From contig VAWY01000104.1 of NCBI GenBank assembly GCA_005888335.1, positions 2,580 to 17,543 on the forward strand: a DNA stretch of 14,964 nt, read 5' to 3'. Origin of the DNA: Actinomycetota bacterium. Lineage in GTDB: Bacteria > Actinomycetota > Thermoleophilia > Solirubrobacterales > Solirubrobacteraceae. The notes beneath the pieces are model-generated. The model saw only the letters and a program-made list of their open reading frames with translations, searched no databases and was not told the origin of the DNA. Position numbers and translations under genes: made by a program. The number at the start of each line of letters is the position of its first letter. Position 1 is the first letter of the stretch. Of this stretch, positions 1 to 6,242 are shown piece after piece.

Positions 1-401
1 TCGCTCTCGGCCAGCGCCTCGCGAATCGTGGCGCCGGCGCGCTCGATGGCCGGCCCGACCTCGCCCGCCTTGGCCGACCCGGGGTGCAGGACGACGGCAT
101 GCGCGCCCAGCGCCTCGCCCGCGCGCAGCGAGGCGATCAGCGACGTCAGCGACTTGCCGCGGACCTCCTCGTCGTCGCTGGCGCAGTTGAGCAGGTACAC
201 GGCGTGGATGAGCAGCGCGTCGATCTCCGACGCCTCCATCGCCGCGTGGAACTCCTCGATCTCCTCCTCGGAGTACTCGCGCGGGCGCCACGCCCGCGGG
301 TTCTGATTGAAGATCTGGATCGCGTGGCAGCCCTTCTCGACGCCGCGCTCGACAGCTCGCGCGGGACCGCCGGCAGGGGAGACGTGGGCGCCGATCAACA
401 T
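1..401 (-). CDS. nfo: Deoxyribonuclease IV (AP endonuclease), 5' part only
   Basis: Endonuclease IV cleaves the DNA backbone 5' of abasic sites in base-excision repair, using a three-zinc centre in a TIM barrel. The window holds the first 133 codons; the gene runs off the left edge, and full-length relatives are about 280 residues. The N-terminus MLIGAHVSPAGG is the family signature. IQIFNQNPRAW (residues 29-39), the HAVYLLN segment with H66 and the LHPGS segment with H106 match the first zinc-ligand stretches. The usual HAPYLIN reads HAVYLLN here, with Val in place of Pro. The ATG at 401 gives the exact family N-terminus. It has no Shine-Dalgarno; a minus-strand TACGCT hexamer lies 10 nt upstream. 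Divergent from gltX across 38 bp. The identity is secure; the C-terminal catalytic residues lie outside the window. Confidence 0.93.
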   Translation of the reverse strand, partial: MLIGAHVSPAGGPARAVERGVEKGCHAIQIFNQNPRAWRPREYSEEEIEEFHAAMEASEIDALLIHAVYLLNCASDDEEVRGKSLTSLIASLRAGEALGAHAVVLHPGSAKAGEVGPAIERAGATIREALAES

Positions 402-439
402 GGGGCGCGGGAGCGTAGCCCGTACCATGCCGACGGCTC
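402..439. promoter_or_regulatory. Divergent nfo/gltX promoter gap
   Basis: This 38-bp gap separates two divergent starts and has no Shine-Dalgarno for either gene. On the minus strand a TACGCT hexamer (417 to 412) sits 10 nt before the nfo ATG. On the plus strand TACCAT (423-428) sits 11 nt before the gltX ATG. Both fit the actinobacterial TAnnnT -10 pattern. If real, transcripts would be leaderless or carry only a few leader bases. The -35 elements would lie inside the opposite gene, and I cannot identify them confidently. Confidence 0.4.
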
Positions 440-1771
440 ATGCGGGTCCGCTTCGCCCCCTCGCCGACCGGCACGCTGCACATCGGCGGCGCGCGGACGG
501 CGCTCTACAACTGGCTCGCCGCGCGTCACGCCGGCGGCACGTTCGTCCTGCGCATCGAGGACACCGACCGCGAGCGCTCGACGCCCGAGAACGTCGAGCA
601 GATCCTCGACGCGCTGCGCTGGCTCGAGCTCGACTACGACGAGGGCCCGATCTTCCAGTCCCAGCGCGTCGATCGCCACCGCGAGGTCATCGAGCAGCTG
701 CTGGACGGCGGGCACGCGTACCGCTCCAACGCGACCGCGGAGGACGTTCGCAGCTACAAGGACCGCCACGGCGCCGACCGCGGCTTCCGCGGCGAGCCCG
801 AGGACGCCGGCGCCGTGCGCCTGCGCGTGCCAGACGACGGCGCCACGGTCGTCCGCGACCTCATCCGCGGCGAGACGCCCTTCCAGAACGTCCACATGGA
901 CGACCCCGTCATCGCCCGTGCCGACGGCACGCCGCTCTACAACCTCGCGGTCGCCGTCGACGACCTCGACGCCGCCATCACCCACGTCATCCGCGGCGAC
1001 GACCACTACTCCAACACGCCCAAGCAGCTGCTCGTCCTGCAGGCGCTCGGCGCTGAGCAGCCGGTCTACGCGCACCTCCCGCTGCTGCACGGCCCCGACG
1101 GCAAGAAGCTCTCCAAGCGCCACGGCGCGGCGTCGGTCCAGGAGCTGCGCGACGCCGGCTACCTCCCCGAGGCGGTGCGCAACTACCTCGCGCTGCTCGG
1201 GTGGGGCGATGTCGACGACGAGACGATCATCCCGACCCCCGAGCTCGTCAGGCGCTTCGAGCTCGAGCGCGTGCAGAAGAACCCGGCGCGCTTCGACGAG
1301 AAGAAGCTGCGCTGGATGAACGGCCGCTACATCCGCGAGCTGCCGGTCGCGGACCTCACGCAGCGGGTCGAGGACTACCTGCACCGCGACGGCAAGCTGG
1401 GCGGCGCGGTCTTCGCGGCGCGCGAGAAGATCCAGACGCTGGCCGACTTCTGGCCGCTGGTCGGCCCGATCTACGACGGCCCCGTCGACGACGTCCGGGC
1501 GCGCGAGCAGTGGCTCGACGACGAGGGCCGCGCCGTCCTCGCGCTCGTGCGCGACGTGCTCGCGGACGTCGCCGAGTGGGACACCGACCACCTCGACGAG
1601 GCGCTGCGCCGCGTCGTCGAGCAGCGCTCGGCCAAGCCCAAGCAGGTCTTCCAGCCGATCCGCGTCGCGGTGGTCGGCACGACGGTCTCCCCGGGCATCT
1701 TCGAGACCCTCGAGCTGCTCGGCCGCGAGGAGACGCTCAGGCGGCTGGATGCCGCGCTGAACCGTGGCTGA
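440..1771 (+). CDS. gltX: Glutamyl-tRNA synthetase
   Basis: Charges tRNA(Glu) with glutamate using ATP, in the cytoplasm. The 443-residue protein starts with the class I signature RFAPSPTGTLHIGG (HIGH-type motif, H14-G17). It continues with the catalytic segment LRIEDTDRERS (38-48) and the KMSKS-type loop KKLSKRHG (222-229). The rest is the alpha-helical anticodon-binding region ending in GREETLRRLDAAL. The length is slightly below the usual 460-500. The protein contains no cysteine: the segment that carries a zinc-binding Cys cluster in E. coli GluRS reads AYRSNAT here, so no zinc site is expected. It may be non-discriminating and also charge tRNA(Gln), as in many actinobacteria, but the sequence alone does not show this. 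The ATG at 440 is chosen because the signature begins at residue 3. Confidence 0.96.
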   Translation: MRVRFAPSPTGTLHIGGARTALYNWLAARHAGGTFVLRIEDTDRERSTPENVEQILDALRWLELDYDEGPIFQSQRVDRHREVIEQLLDGGHAYRSNATAEDVRSYKDRHGADRGFRGEPEDAGAVRLRVPDDGATVVRDLIRGETPFQNVHMDDPVIARADGTPLYNLAVAVDDLDAAITHVIRGDDHYSNTPKQLLVLQALGAEQPVYAHLPLLHGPDGKKLSKRHGAASVQELRDAGYLPEAVRNYLALLGWGDVDDETIIPTPELVRRFELERVQKNPARFDEKKLRWMNGRYIRELPVADLTQRVEDYLHRDGKLGGAVFAAREKIQTLADFWPLVGPIYDGPVDDVRAREQWLDDEGRAVLALVRDVLADVAEWDTDHLDEALRRVVEQRSAKPKQVFQPIRVAVVGTTVSPGIFETLELLGREETLRRLDAALNRG

Positions 1772-1815
1772 CGAACCACTGGACAACCGGCTCAACCAAA
1801 CGTCCACCCCTGCCG

Positions 1816-1831
1816 ATAACCGGGCTGTTAT
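1816..1831. promoter_or_regulatory. Operator-like inverted repeat upstream of the HDOD-LuxR gene
   Basis: ATAAC (1816-1820) and GTTAT (1827-1831) form a perfect 5-bp inverted repeat with a 6-nt spacer. It lies in an AT-richer patch, about 30 bp before the ATG at 1863. The patch lies between the gltX stop and the preferred start of the next gene. A LuxR-type HTH protein could use such a site for autoregulation, but that is inference; the arms are short. Confidence 0.3.
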
Positions 1832-1862
1832 GGAAGCCGCCACCGACCGAGGACCTGACCGC

Positions 1863-2942
1863 ATGAACGCCCCTGTGCCCATGCGCGCCGCTTCGCCCGC
1901 CCAGGCCGCGGGTGGCGGTCGCCACAACGAAGGCCATGGCCGCCGGCTGACGGCCGCCTTCGAGGCCCTGGAGTCGTTCCCGGCGCTGGCCGAGTCGCGC
2001 AACCGCCTCCTGCGGGTCGTCGGCGCCGAGCGCGTGTCGATCGGCGAGATGGTCGCCGCGGTCGAGTCCGACGTGGCGCTGATCATCTCCGTCCTGCGCC
2101 TGGCCAACCAGGTCGAGGGGCGCAGCCGCGGGCGCGTCGAGTCGGTCGTCAAGGCCGTCGAGCTGCTCTCGCCCGAGGCCGTCCAGGCGCTCGCCACGCG
2201 CGCCCGGACCTTCGACTTCTTCGAGCGCACCACGACCTGGGACGCGGCTCCCGAGCGCTTCCGCCTGCACGGCGTCGCCACCCAGCGCGCCGCCGACCGC
2301 CTGGCCACCGAGATCGGTTACGACAACCGCGACCGGATCATGGTCACCGCGCTGCTGCACGACATCGGCAAGCTCGTGCTCATGCACGCCTACCCGGGCT
2401 ATCCCGCGCAGGTCCACCAGGGCGCGCGCACGCCGGAGGAGCGCATCCACCGCGAGCGCCGCGAGCTCGGCGTCGACCACGCGCTGGTCGGCGGCGTCCT
2501 CGCCCGCCGCTGGGGACTGCCCAAGGCTGTCGCGTCGGTCATCGAGCGCCACCACGCCGACGACGCCGACGGCGAGGCCGCGTTCGTCCGCCTGGCCGAC
2601 ATGCTCGCGCACTACGCGCAGGGCCAGGCCGTCTCGCCGACCGAGCTGCTCAAGACCGCCCGCGCCATCGGCCTCGGGCCGCAGGAGCTGCGCACGGTGA
2701 TGTACGACCTGCCCTTCGGCGCCGGCAACAGCAAGCGCGCGATCGACCCGTGCCCGCTGTCGGACCGCGAGCTCGACGTCCTCAAGCGTCTGGCCGAGGG
2801 CAAGGTCTACAAGCAGATCGCCCTCGAGCTCGCCCTCTCGACGAGCACGGTGCGCACGCACCTGCACAACATCTACGGCAAGCTGGGCGCGGTCGACCGC
2901 GCGCAGGCCGTGCTGCTCGCCACCGAGCGCGGCTGGCTGTAG
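1863..2942 (+). CDS. HDOD/HD-domain signalling protein with C-terminal LuxR-type HTH
   Basis: A predicted cytoplasmic signal-responsive DNA-binding protein of 359 residues. Residues about 30-260 form an HDOD/HD-like helical domain with LLHDIGKLV (H166-D167), a downstream DHALVG (H206) and ERHH (H230-H231). The metal-binding His/Asp pattern of HD phosphohydrolases is therefore largely retained, although HDOD domains often lose it. Residues about 297-359 are a LuxR/NarL HTH: LSDRELDVLKRLAEGK, then STSTVRTHLHNIYGKL. The ATG at 1863 is preferred because GAGGA sits 9 nt upstream. An in-frame GTG at 1764 would overlap the gltX stop and add 33 residues of non-domain-like sequence, but it has no ribosome site. 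It converges on the STAS gene with 6 bp between stops. The ligand, any nucleotide substrate and the target genes are unknown. Confidence 0.85.
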   Translation: MNAPVPMRAASPAQAAGGGRHNEGHGRRLTAAFEALESFPALAESRNRLLRVVGAERVSIGEMVAAVESDVALIISVLRLANQVEGRSRGRVESVVKAVELLSPEAVQALATRARTFDFFERTTTWDAAPERFRLHGVATQRAADRLATEIGYDNRDRIMVTALLHDIGKLVLMHAYPGYPAQVHQGARTPEERIHRERRELGVDHALVGGVLARRWGLPKAVASVIERHHADDADGEAAFVRLADMLAHYAQGQAVSPTELLKTARAIGLGPQELRTVMYDLPFGAGNSKRAIDPCPLSDRELDVLKRLAEGKVYKQIALELALSTSTVRTHLHNIYGKLGAVDRAQAVLLATERGWL

Positions 2943-2958
2943 GCCGCGTTACGCGGCC
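2942..2958. terminator. Bidirectional hairpin over two convergent stop codons
   Basis: GGCCGCG (2942-2948) and CGCGGCC (2952-2958) pair perfectly around a 3-nt loop, TTA. The loop is the complement of the STAS gene's TAA stop, and the first stem base is the last base of the upstream gene's TAG stop. The hairpin is symmetric, so it could end transcripts from both sides. There is no T-tract, which is common in high-GC actinobacteria. Confidence 0.55.
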
Positions 2959-3245
2959 AGCAGGTCGGTGTCCGTGCGCCGGCACGCCTCGCGCGTGGCC
3001 GGCGACGGGTTGGTCACGCGCACGCCGCTGGTCCGGCTGGCCTTCAGCAGCAGGGCGAGACCGAACGGATCGACGCTCTCGAGCCCCTGCAGGTCGATCA
3101 GCAGGTGGCGCGCCGCGCCGAGCGCCCGCGCGATCGCACGCCGGGCAAACGCCGTCGTGTCGTAGCCGAGGTCGCCGTGCAGCGACAGGCAGACGACGCC
3201 GTCCGGGCGCTGCTCGATCAAGGTGAAGAAGGGTGGGGTCGCCAT
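2949..3245 (-). CDS. Small STAS-domain protein (anti-sigma factor antagonist-like)
   Basis: A 98-residue single-domain protein resembling SpoIIAA/RsbV-type anti-anti-sigma factors, which bind anti-sigma kinases in partner switching. The core strand-loop-helix reads LLIDLQGLESVDPFGLALLL (48-67). In phosphorylatable family members the loop is D-S-[ST]-G; here it is D59-P60-F61-G62, so the usual phosphoacceptor serine is missing. The C-terminal part (GVRVTNPSPATREACRR) matches the normal strand and helix end. The ATG at 3245 is the only ATG near the domain boundary; no clear ribosome site precedes it, so the start is less certain. No anti-sigma kinase or sigma factor lies nearby, so it may be a degenerate switch or a STAS domain with another role. 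Confidence 0.7.
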   Translation of the reverse strand: MATPPFFTLIEQRPDGVVCLSLHGDLGYDTTAFARRAIARALGAARHLLIDLQGLESVDPFGLALLLKASRTSGVRVTNPSPATREACRRTDTDLLAA

Positions 3246-3414
3246 GAGCTGTGTGCGCAGCGTGCCCCAGAAGGTGGAGCCGGGGGAGGGCAGGATTCGC
3301 ACGGCGAAGGCAAGCTCGTGCAGACCGCGACGCCAGAGGTTCTCCGCGGTCCTTCTGCCGCTCTGCAGCGTCGCCGGCCCCGCTCGGCGGTGCGCGGGAT
3401 AGGGTGAGACGGCC

Positions 3415-3804
3415 GTGATCTCGATCACCACCAAGTCGCCGTACGCGCTGCAGGCGCTCGCCGAGCTGGGCCGCAGCGGCGACGGACCGGTGCCGATCGG
3501 TGAGCTCGCGCGCCGCCGCGAGATCCCCGTCCAGTTCCTCGAACAGCTCTTCGCGGCCCTGCGCCGGGCGGGGGTCCTGCGCTCGCAGCGCGGCGTCAAG
3601 GGCGGCTACGCGTTCGCGCGCGAGCCCGGCGAGATCACTGTCCTCGAGATCGTCGAGCTCCTCGACGGACCCCTCGGCCGCGAGGCCACCGGCGTCTTCG
3701 CCGAGGCGGCCGACGCGGCCCGCAAGGTCCTCGCCTCGACGACCATCGCGGACGTGGTCGAGCGCGAGGCCCGCGCGGCGGGCGCGGCGATGTACTACAT
3801 TTGA
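3415..3804 (+). CDS. Rrf2-family transcriptional regulator, cysteine-free (CymR-like type)
   Basis: A 129-residue winged-helix regulator. The N-terminal half carries the family pattern: SPYALQALAELGR (8-20), the recognition region IPVQFLEQLFAALRRAG (37-53) and the wing RGVKGGYAFARE (59-70). It ends in MYYI. IscR/NsrR-type members hold an iron-sulfur cluster on three cysteines at about 90-110; this protein has no cysteine, so it should not bind a cluster. That resembles CymR-like members, which control cysteine metabolism. The GTG at 3415 has TAGGGT 9 nt upstream; a weak AGGGTGAG overlaps it. An AT-rich operator-like patch follows the stop. Linking it to the distant cysK-cysE pair is inference. 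Confidence 0.85.
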   Translation: MISITTKSPYALQALAELGRSGDGPVPIGELARRREIPVQFLEQLFAALRRAGVLRSQRGVKGGYAFAREPGEITVLEIVELLDGPLGREATGVFAEAADAARKVLASTTIADVVEREARAAGAAMYYI

Positions 3805-4148
3805 GATCGACGCAGGAAATACCTGCAAATACGCACTTGCGTTTCTCGCGTCCATGAGGCGTCCATGGATGCGACCGGTCAGCGTGGCGTCAGCGTCTCT
3901 CAGGACAGTCCCATTGGCCGCGTTCCCGAGCGTGCTGCGCGCACGCTGTGTGGCGGCTGAGGAAGGTCGACGGCGATCGGCGCGGGCGTTTGGGCTGATT
4001 GGCGGCGACGCCGGCTGCGTCTCCTCTTCGGCGGTCGAGACGTCAACTGGTTCGCGCGGCCTTGACGGCGCCGCGTGGTGCAGGGCGCCCTGTGCCTCCC
4101 GTAGCGGGCGGCGTGGATACGCTCGGCGCAGCCTGTGGGCGATCAACC
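3805..4148. other. Non-coding stretch between Rrf2 gene and hydrolase stop
   Basis: I find no credible gene in these 344 bases; the open frames here lack family-like sequence. It holds the operator-like patch at 3812-3842 and a tandem GCGTCCATG (3848-3856 and 3859-3867, 11 bp apart). A hairpin has AGCGTGC (3929-3935) pairing with GCACGCT (3941-3947). There is also a perfect 12-bp palindrome CAGGGCGCCCTG (4081-4092) and a short hairpin CCCG/CGGG (4098-4108). The last two lie just downstream of the minus-strand hydrolase and may end its transcript. Confidence 0.5.
3812..3842. promoter_or_regulatory. AT-rich operator-like patch with two dyads and a 10-bp direct repeat
   Basis: Just after the Rrf2 stop, GCAGG (3812-3816) and CCTGC (3822-3826) form a dyad around AAATA. 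ACGCA (3831-3835) and TGCGT (3838-3842) form a second dyad with a 2-nt centre. AAATAC also occurs twice, at 3817-3822 and 3827-3832, exactly one helical turn apart. This is unusually AT-rich for the window. It could be an operator or an attenuated promoter; no gene start follows closely. Confidence 0.35.
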
Positions 4149-5066
4149 TCAGGCCAGTGCCGGGGTCCTCTGGAGCAGGTGCTCGACGAACCAGTCGCGC
4201 GCCGCGCCCGACGAGATCTCGAAGCCGGGCCCGGTGTACGCGTCGAAATGGCCGCCTGGGAGCAGGACGAGCCGTTTCGGCTGCGCGGCGGTCTCGAACG
4301 CCTCGCACGCCCACTCGCCGGGGGTCAGGCGGTCGTTCGGGGCGACGACCATGAGCAGCGGGGTGGGGGCGATGCGCTTGAGGTACTCGCCGGGCTCGTA
4401 GCCCTGGAACAGCTCGAGCGAGCGAAGCGTCACCTCGTTGCGCCAGGCGGTCCCCTCGTACGCCGAGAAGAACTCGTAGGAGTCGGGCGTCGGGAGGGCG
4501 GACTGCGCCATCGGGTCGGGGTGGACCACGGGCAGCATCGCGGGCGCCTCGCCGCGTGCCCGCGCCAAGCGGTCGGCGGCGAGCATGTCCCATGTCGCCT
4601 GCCAGAAGTCCATCCGCACGAGCGACTCGAAGTTGCGCCGGCCCGAGATCAGCGGCACCTGGCCGCAGACGGCCTTGACGCGTCGGTCGATCGCCCCGAC
4701 GACGTAGCTGTGCGCGCCCGAGTAGCTCGAGCCCCACACCGCGATCCGGGCGGCGTCGACCTCCGGACGGCTCTGCGCGTAGGTGATCGCGTGCTGATAG
4801 TCGCGCACCTGTTCCCACGGGTCGATTTCCTGGCGCGGCTTGCCCGGCGCCGCATCCGAGGCGCCGAAGCCGCGATTGTCGTAGACCACGCAGGCCAGCC
4901 CCGCGGCGCTGAACACCTCGGCGTAGTCGTCGAGATGCATCTCCTTGGTGGCCGAGAACCCGTGTGCCATGACGACGCACGGCACCTCTCCGGACGCGTC
5001 CTCGGGGCGATAGAACCACCCGCGCAGCGTCACACCCTCAGCGCCGAACTCGATTTCTTCGCGCAT
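4149..5066 (-). CDS. Alpha/beta hydrolase (YcjY/dienelactone-hydrolase-like)
   Basis: A predicted soluble serine hydrolase of 305 residues; no signal peptide is visible. The order is a beta-sheet start, the oxyanion segment VVMAHGFSATKEMH (H35-G36), DNRGFGAS (63-70), and the nucleophile elbow WGSSYSGAH with S114. The acid residue lies in APNDRLTPGEW (D245) and the catalytic histidine in PGGHFDAY (H273). The elbow is of the G-x-S-x-S-G form common in this subfamily. A central insertion (about 140-225) is likely the lid that sets substrate choice, so the substrate cannot be named. The ATG at 5066 has a strong GAGGAGG 7 nt upstream. It is divergent from the Pro-rich gene, with 330 bp between them. 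Confidence 0.85.
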   Translation of the reverse strand: MREEIEFGAEGVTLRGWFYRPEDASGEVPCVVMAHGFSATKEMHLDDYAEVFSAAGLACVVYDNRGFGASDAAPGKPRQEIDPWEQVRDYQHAITYAQSRPEVDAARIAVWGSSYSGAHSYVVGAIDRRVKAVCGQVPLISGRRNFESLVRMDFWQATWDMLAADRLARARGEAPAMLPVVHPDPMAQSALPTPDSYEFFSAYEGTAWRNEVTLRSLELFQGYEPGEYLKRIAPTPLLMVVAPNDRLTPGEWACEAFETAAQPKRLVLLPGGHFDAYTGPGFEISSGAARDWFVEHLLQRTPALA

Positions 5067-5101
5067 GGGCTCCTCCTCGTTGATGCTCTGCGGCGATGCT
5101 A
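5067..5101 (-). promoter_or_regulatory. Putative promoter -10 and ribosome site of the hydrolase
   Basis: On the minus strand a TAGCAT hexamer (5101 to 5096) fits TAnnnT. A leader of roughly 20-25 nt follows, with GAGGAGG just before the ATG at 5066. I see no convincing -35. The ribosome site is clear; the promoter is tentative. Confidence 0.4.
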
Positions 5102-5396
5102 GGCGCCCTGCCGCGCGAACTCCAGAGCGCGCCGCTAAGAGCCGCGCCCGCGGGAAACACGCGTCAAGGGCACCACCGGCCGAATCGTCATCACGCTCGC
5201 CCGCTCGCGCTCGCCGGGGCGGGATGCGCGCGAGCCGCTTTGTGAGGACGGGCGCCGCTCGGGGCCGTGCCAGGCTCGTCGTTGGCAGAGCGGCGTGGTG
5301 AGGGGTGAGGCGCTGCAGCCCTTGGGGGGTCGGAGTCGAGGTGGTCGTCGCGGATGCTCGGCCGGTTCGCAATCCACGACCCCTGGGAGGGTTCTC
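5067..5396. other. Divergent intergenic region, no gene seen
   Basis: These 330 bases separate the hydrolase (minus) from the Pro-rich secreted gene (plus). Besides the hydrolase leader, and GGGAGG (5385-5390) serving the ATG at 5397, I see no gene. A D-arm-like GTTGGCAGAGCGGC (about 5280-5293) and a T-arm-like GGTTCG (about 5364-5369) do not form a tRNA. Confidence 0.5.
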
Positions 5397-5882
5397 ATGA
5401 CGTTCCGCAGCACCTCACGCCGCCTGGTCGCCGCCGCGCTCACCAGCGCGACCGCCGTCGCGCTGACCGCGGGGCCGACCGCTGGAACGGCGTCGGCTCA
5501 GCCGCTCTCGTCGGCCAAGGAGCAATCGACCGCCAGCGCAACGTGCCTGGTACCCAACCCGCTGCCGTTCGGGCCGGACTGCATCGTGCCGGATCCGCCC
5601 GCGTCCCCGCCGCCGTCCCAGCCGCCGATATCGGAGGTGAAGACGCCGCCCCCGCCGCCGCAGGTGGACCCGCCGCGGTATACGCCGCTTCATCACATGC
5701 GCGAGGTGCATCACAGCGGAACGACGCCGCCCGCGACGCCGCCGGAGGCGCAGCCGACGCAGCAGCCGCCGGCGACGCCGCCCGCGACGCCGCCGGAGGC
5801 GCAGCCGACGCGGCAGCCGCCGGCGACGCCGCCCGCGGGGCAGCCGACGCAGCAGCCGCCGGCGACGCCGCCCGCGGCGTAG
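5397..5882 (+). CDS. Secreted Pro-rich repeat protein, ended early by a nonsense codon
   Basis: The readable frame encodes 161 residues. Residues 1-34 are a clear Sec signal peptide: RSTSRR, then a hydrophobic Ala/Thr/Val core, then TASA before QP. A region with two cysteines (CLVPNPLPFGPDC) follows, then a Pro/Glu/Thr stretch and four repeats of the type TPPATPPEAQPTQQPPA. The ATG at 5397 has GGGAGG 6 nt upstream. The stop TAG at 5880-5882 falls where the other repeat copies have CAG (Gln), and the repeat unit continues in frame after it, so the protein is probably truncated. The function is unknown; the composition suggests a cell-wall-spanning or surface stalk. It has no recognisable catalytic domain. 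Confidence 0.6.
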   Translation: MTFRSTSRRLVAAALTSATAVALTAGPTAGTASAQPLSSAKEQSTASATCLVPNPLPFGPDCIVPDPPASPPPSQPPISEVKTPPPPPQVDPPRYTPLHHMREVHHSGTTPPATPPEAQPTQQPPATPPATPPEAQPTRQPPATPPAGQPTQQPPATPPAA

Positions 5883-5903
5883 CCGACGCAGCAGCCGCCG
5901 GCG
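5724..5903 (+). repeat. In-frame Pro-rich tandem repeats (4 units)
   Basis: Four coding repeats lie head to tail. Two are 51-nt units (5724-5774 and 5775-5825; TPPATPPEAQPTQQPPA and the same with R for one Q). Two are 39-nt units lacking four codons (5826-5864 and 5865-5903). The last unit holds TAG in place of CAG. The near-identity at DNA level, including third positions, points to recent slippage or unequal recombination. Confidence 0.85.
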
Positions 5904-6079
5904 ACAAGCAACAACCTCGTCGGCGCTGACAACACCGGCGTTGAGGACGCCGTCGTCGTCGACGAGACCGGGTCGCCGACGCGGGCGTCGACAACGCCGG
6001 CAACGCCGACGTCGGCATCGACAACGGCGCCGGCGACTTCACCGGCGACGCCGGCGCCATGGACGGCGGCATCCAGTAG
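5883..6079 (+). pseudogene. Detached 3' part of the secreted Pro-rich protein gene
   Basis: After the TAG at 5880 the same frame continues the last repeat (PTQQPPAT) and then SNNLVGADNTGVEDAVVVDE. At about 5970 the sense switches to the third frame, which reads VADAGVDNAGNADVGIDNG and DFTGDAGAMDGGIQ before TAG at 6077-6079. One extra G in the GGG at 5970-5972 would join the two parts as ETGVADAG. So a one-base loss plus the CAG-to-TAG change explain the break. The tail is acidic and Gly/Asp-rich, unlike the Pro-rich part. Two sequencing errors could mimic this, but two independent lesions make real decay likely. Confidence 0.6.
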
Positions 6080-6113
6080 CCGCCTTCGCCCGGGACAGAG
6101 TCCTGACGGCATC

Positions 6114-6137
6114 GGGGGGCGGCGCGAGCCGCCTTCC
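6114..6137. terminator. Strong GNRA-loop hairpin between convergent genes
   Basis: GGGGGGCGGC (6114-6123) pairs with GCCGCCTTCC (6128-6137) over 10 bp, including two G-U pairs, closed by a GCGA tetraloop. It lies after the Pro-rich gene's original stop and before the end of the minus-strand membrane protein gene. No T-tract follows, so it is a terminator of the U-less actinobacterial kind or an mRNA 3' stabiliser. Confidence 0.5.
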
Positions 6138-6242
6138 GGCCGTCGAGGGACGCCGGAGGGGCCGTGCACGCTTATAGATAGCGATGACCCGGTACCTGTG
6201 GCGAGTCGAGCCGCGTAGTGCGGCGCCGCGTTGCGCCGAGCG

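Noticed and set aside
84..1319. Long Arg/Ala/Ser-rich frames overlapping nfo, gltX and most other genes
   Set aside because: They are composition-driven shadows of high-GC genes with no family motifs or ribosome sites.
1764..1862. GTG at 1764 as start of the HDOD-LuxR gene, overlapping the gltX stop
   Set aside because: It has no ribosome site, the extra 33 residues are not domain-like, the DNA is AT-richer, and the ATG at 1863 has GAGGA at good spacing.
5280..5376. tRNA-like pieces: GTTGGCAGAGCGGC and GGTTCGCAATCC
   Set aside because: The D-arm-like and T-arm-like pieces are about 80 bp apart, the T-loop has an extra base, and no acceptor or anticodon stem can be drawn.
5711..6169. Minus-strand open frame with Gly/Cys repeats (GGCCVG type)
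   Set aside because: It is the mirror of the plus-strand Pro-rich repeats; the plus strand has a signal peptide and ribosome site, the minus frame has neither.
6173..6179. TATAGAT as an antisense promoter under the membrane protein gene
   Set aside because: It is a striking AT-rich hexamer, but no -35 is at the right distance on either strand and the small frame after it has no protein-like features.
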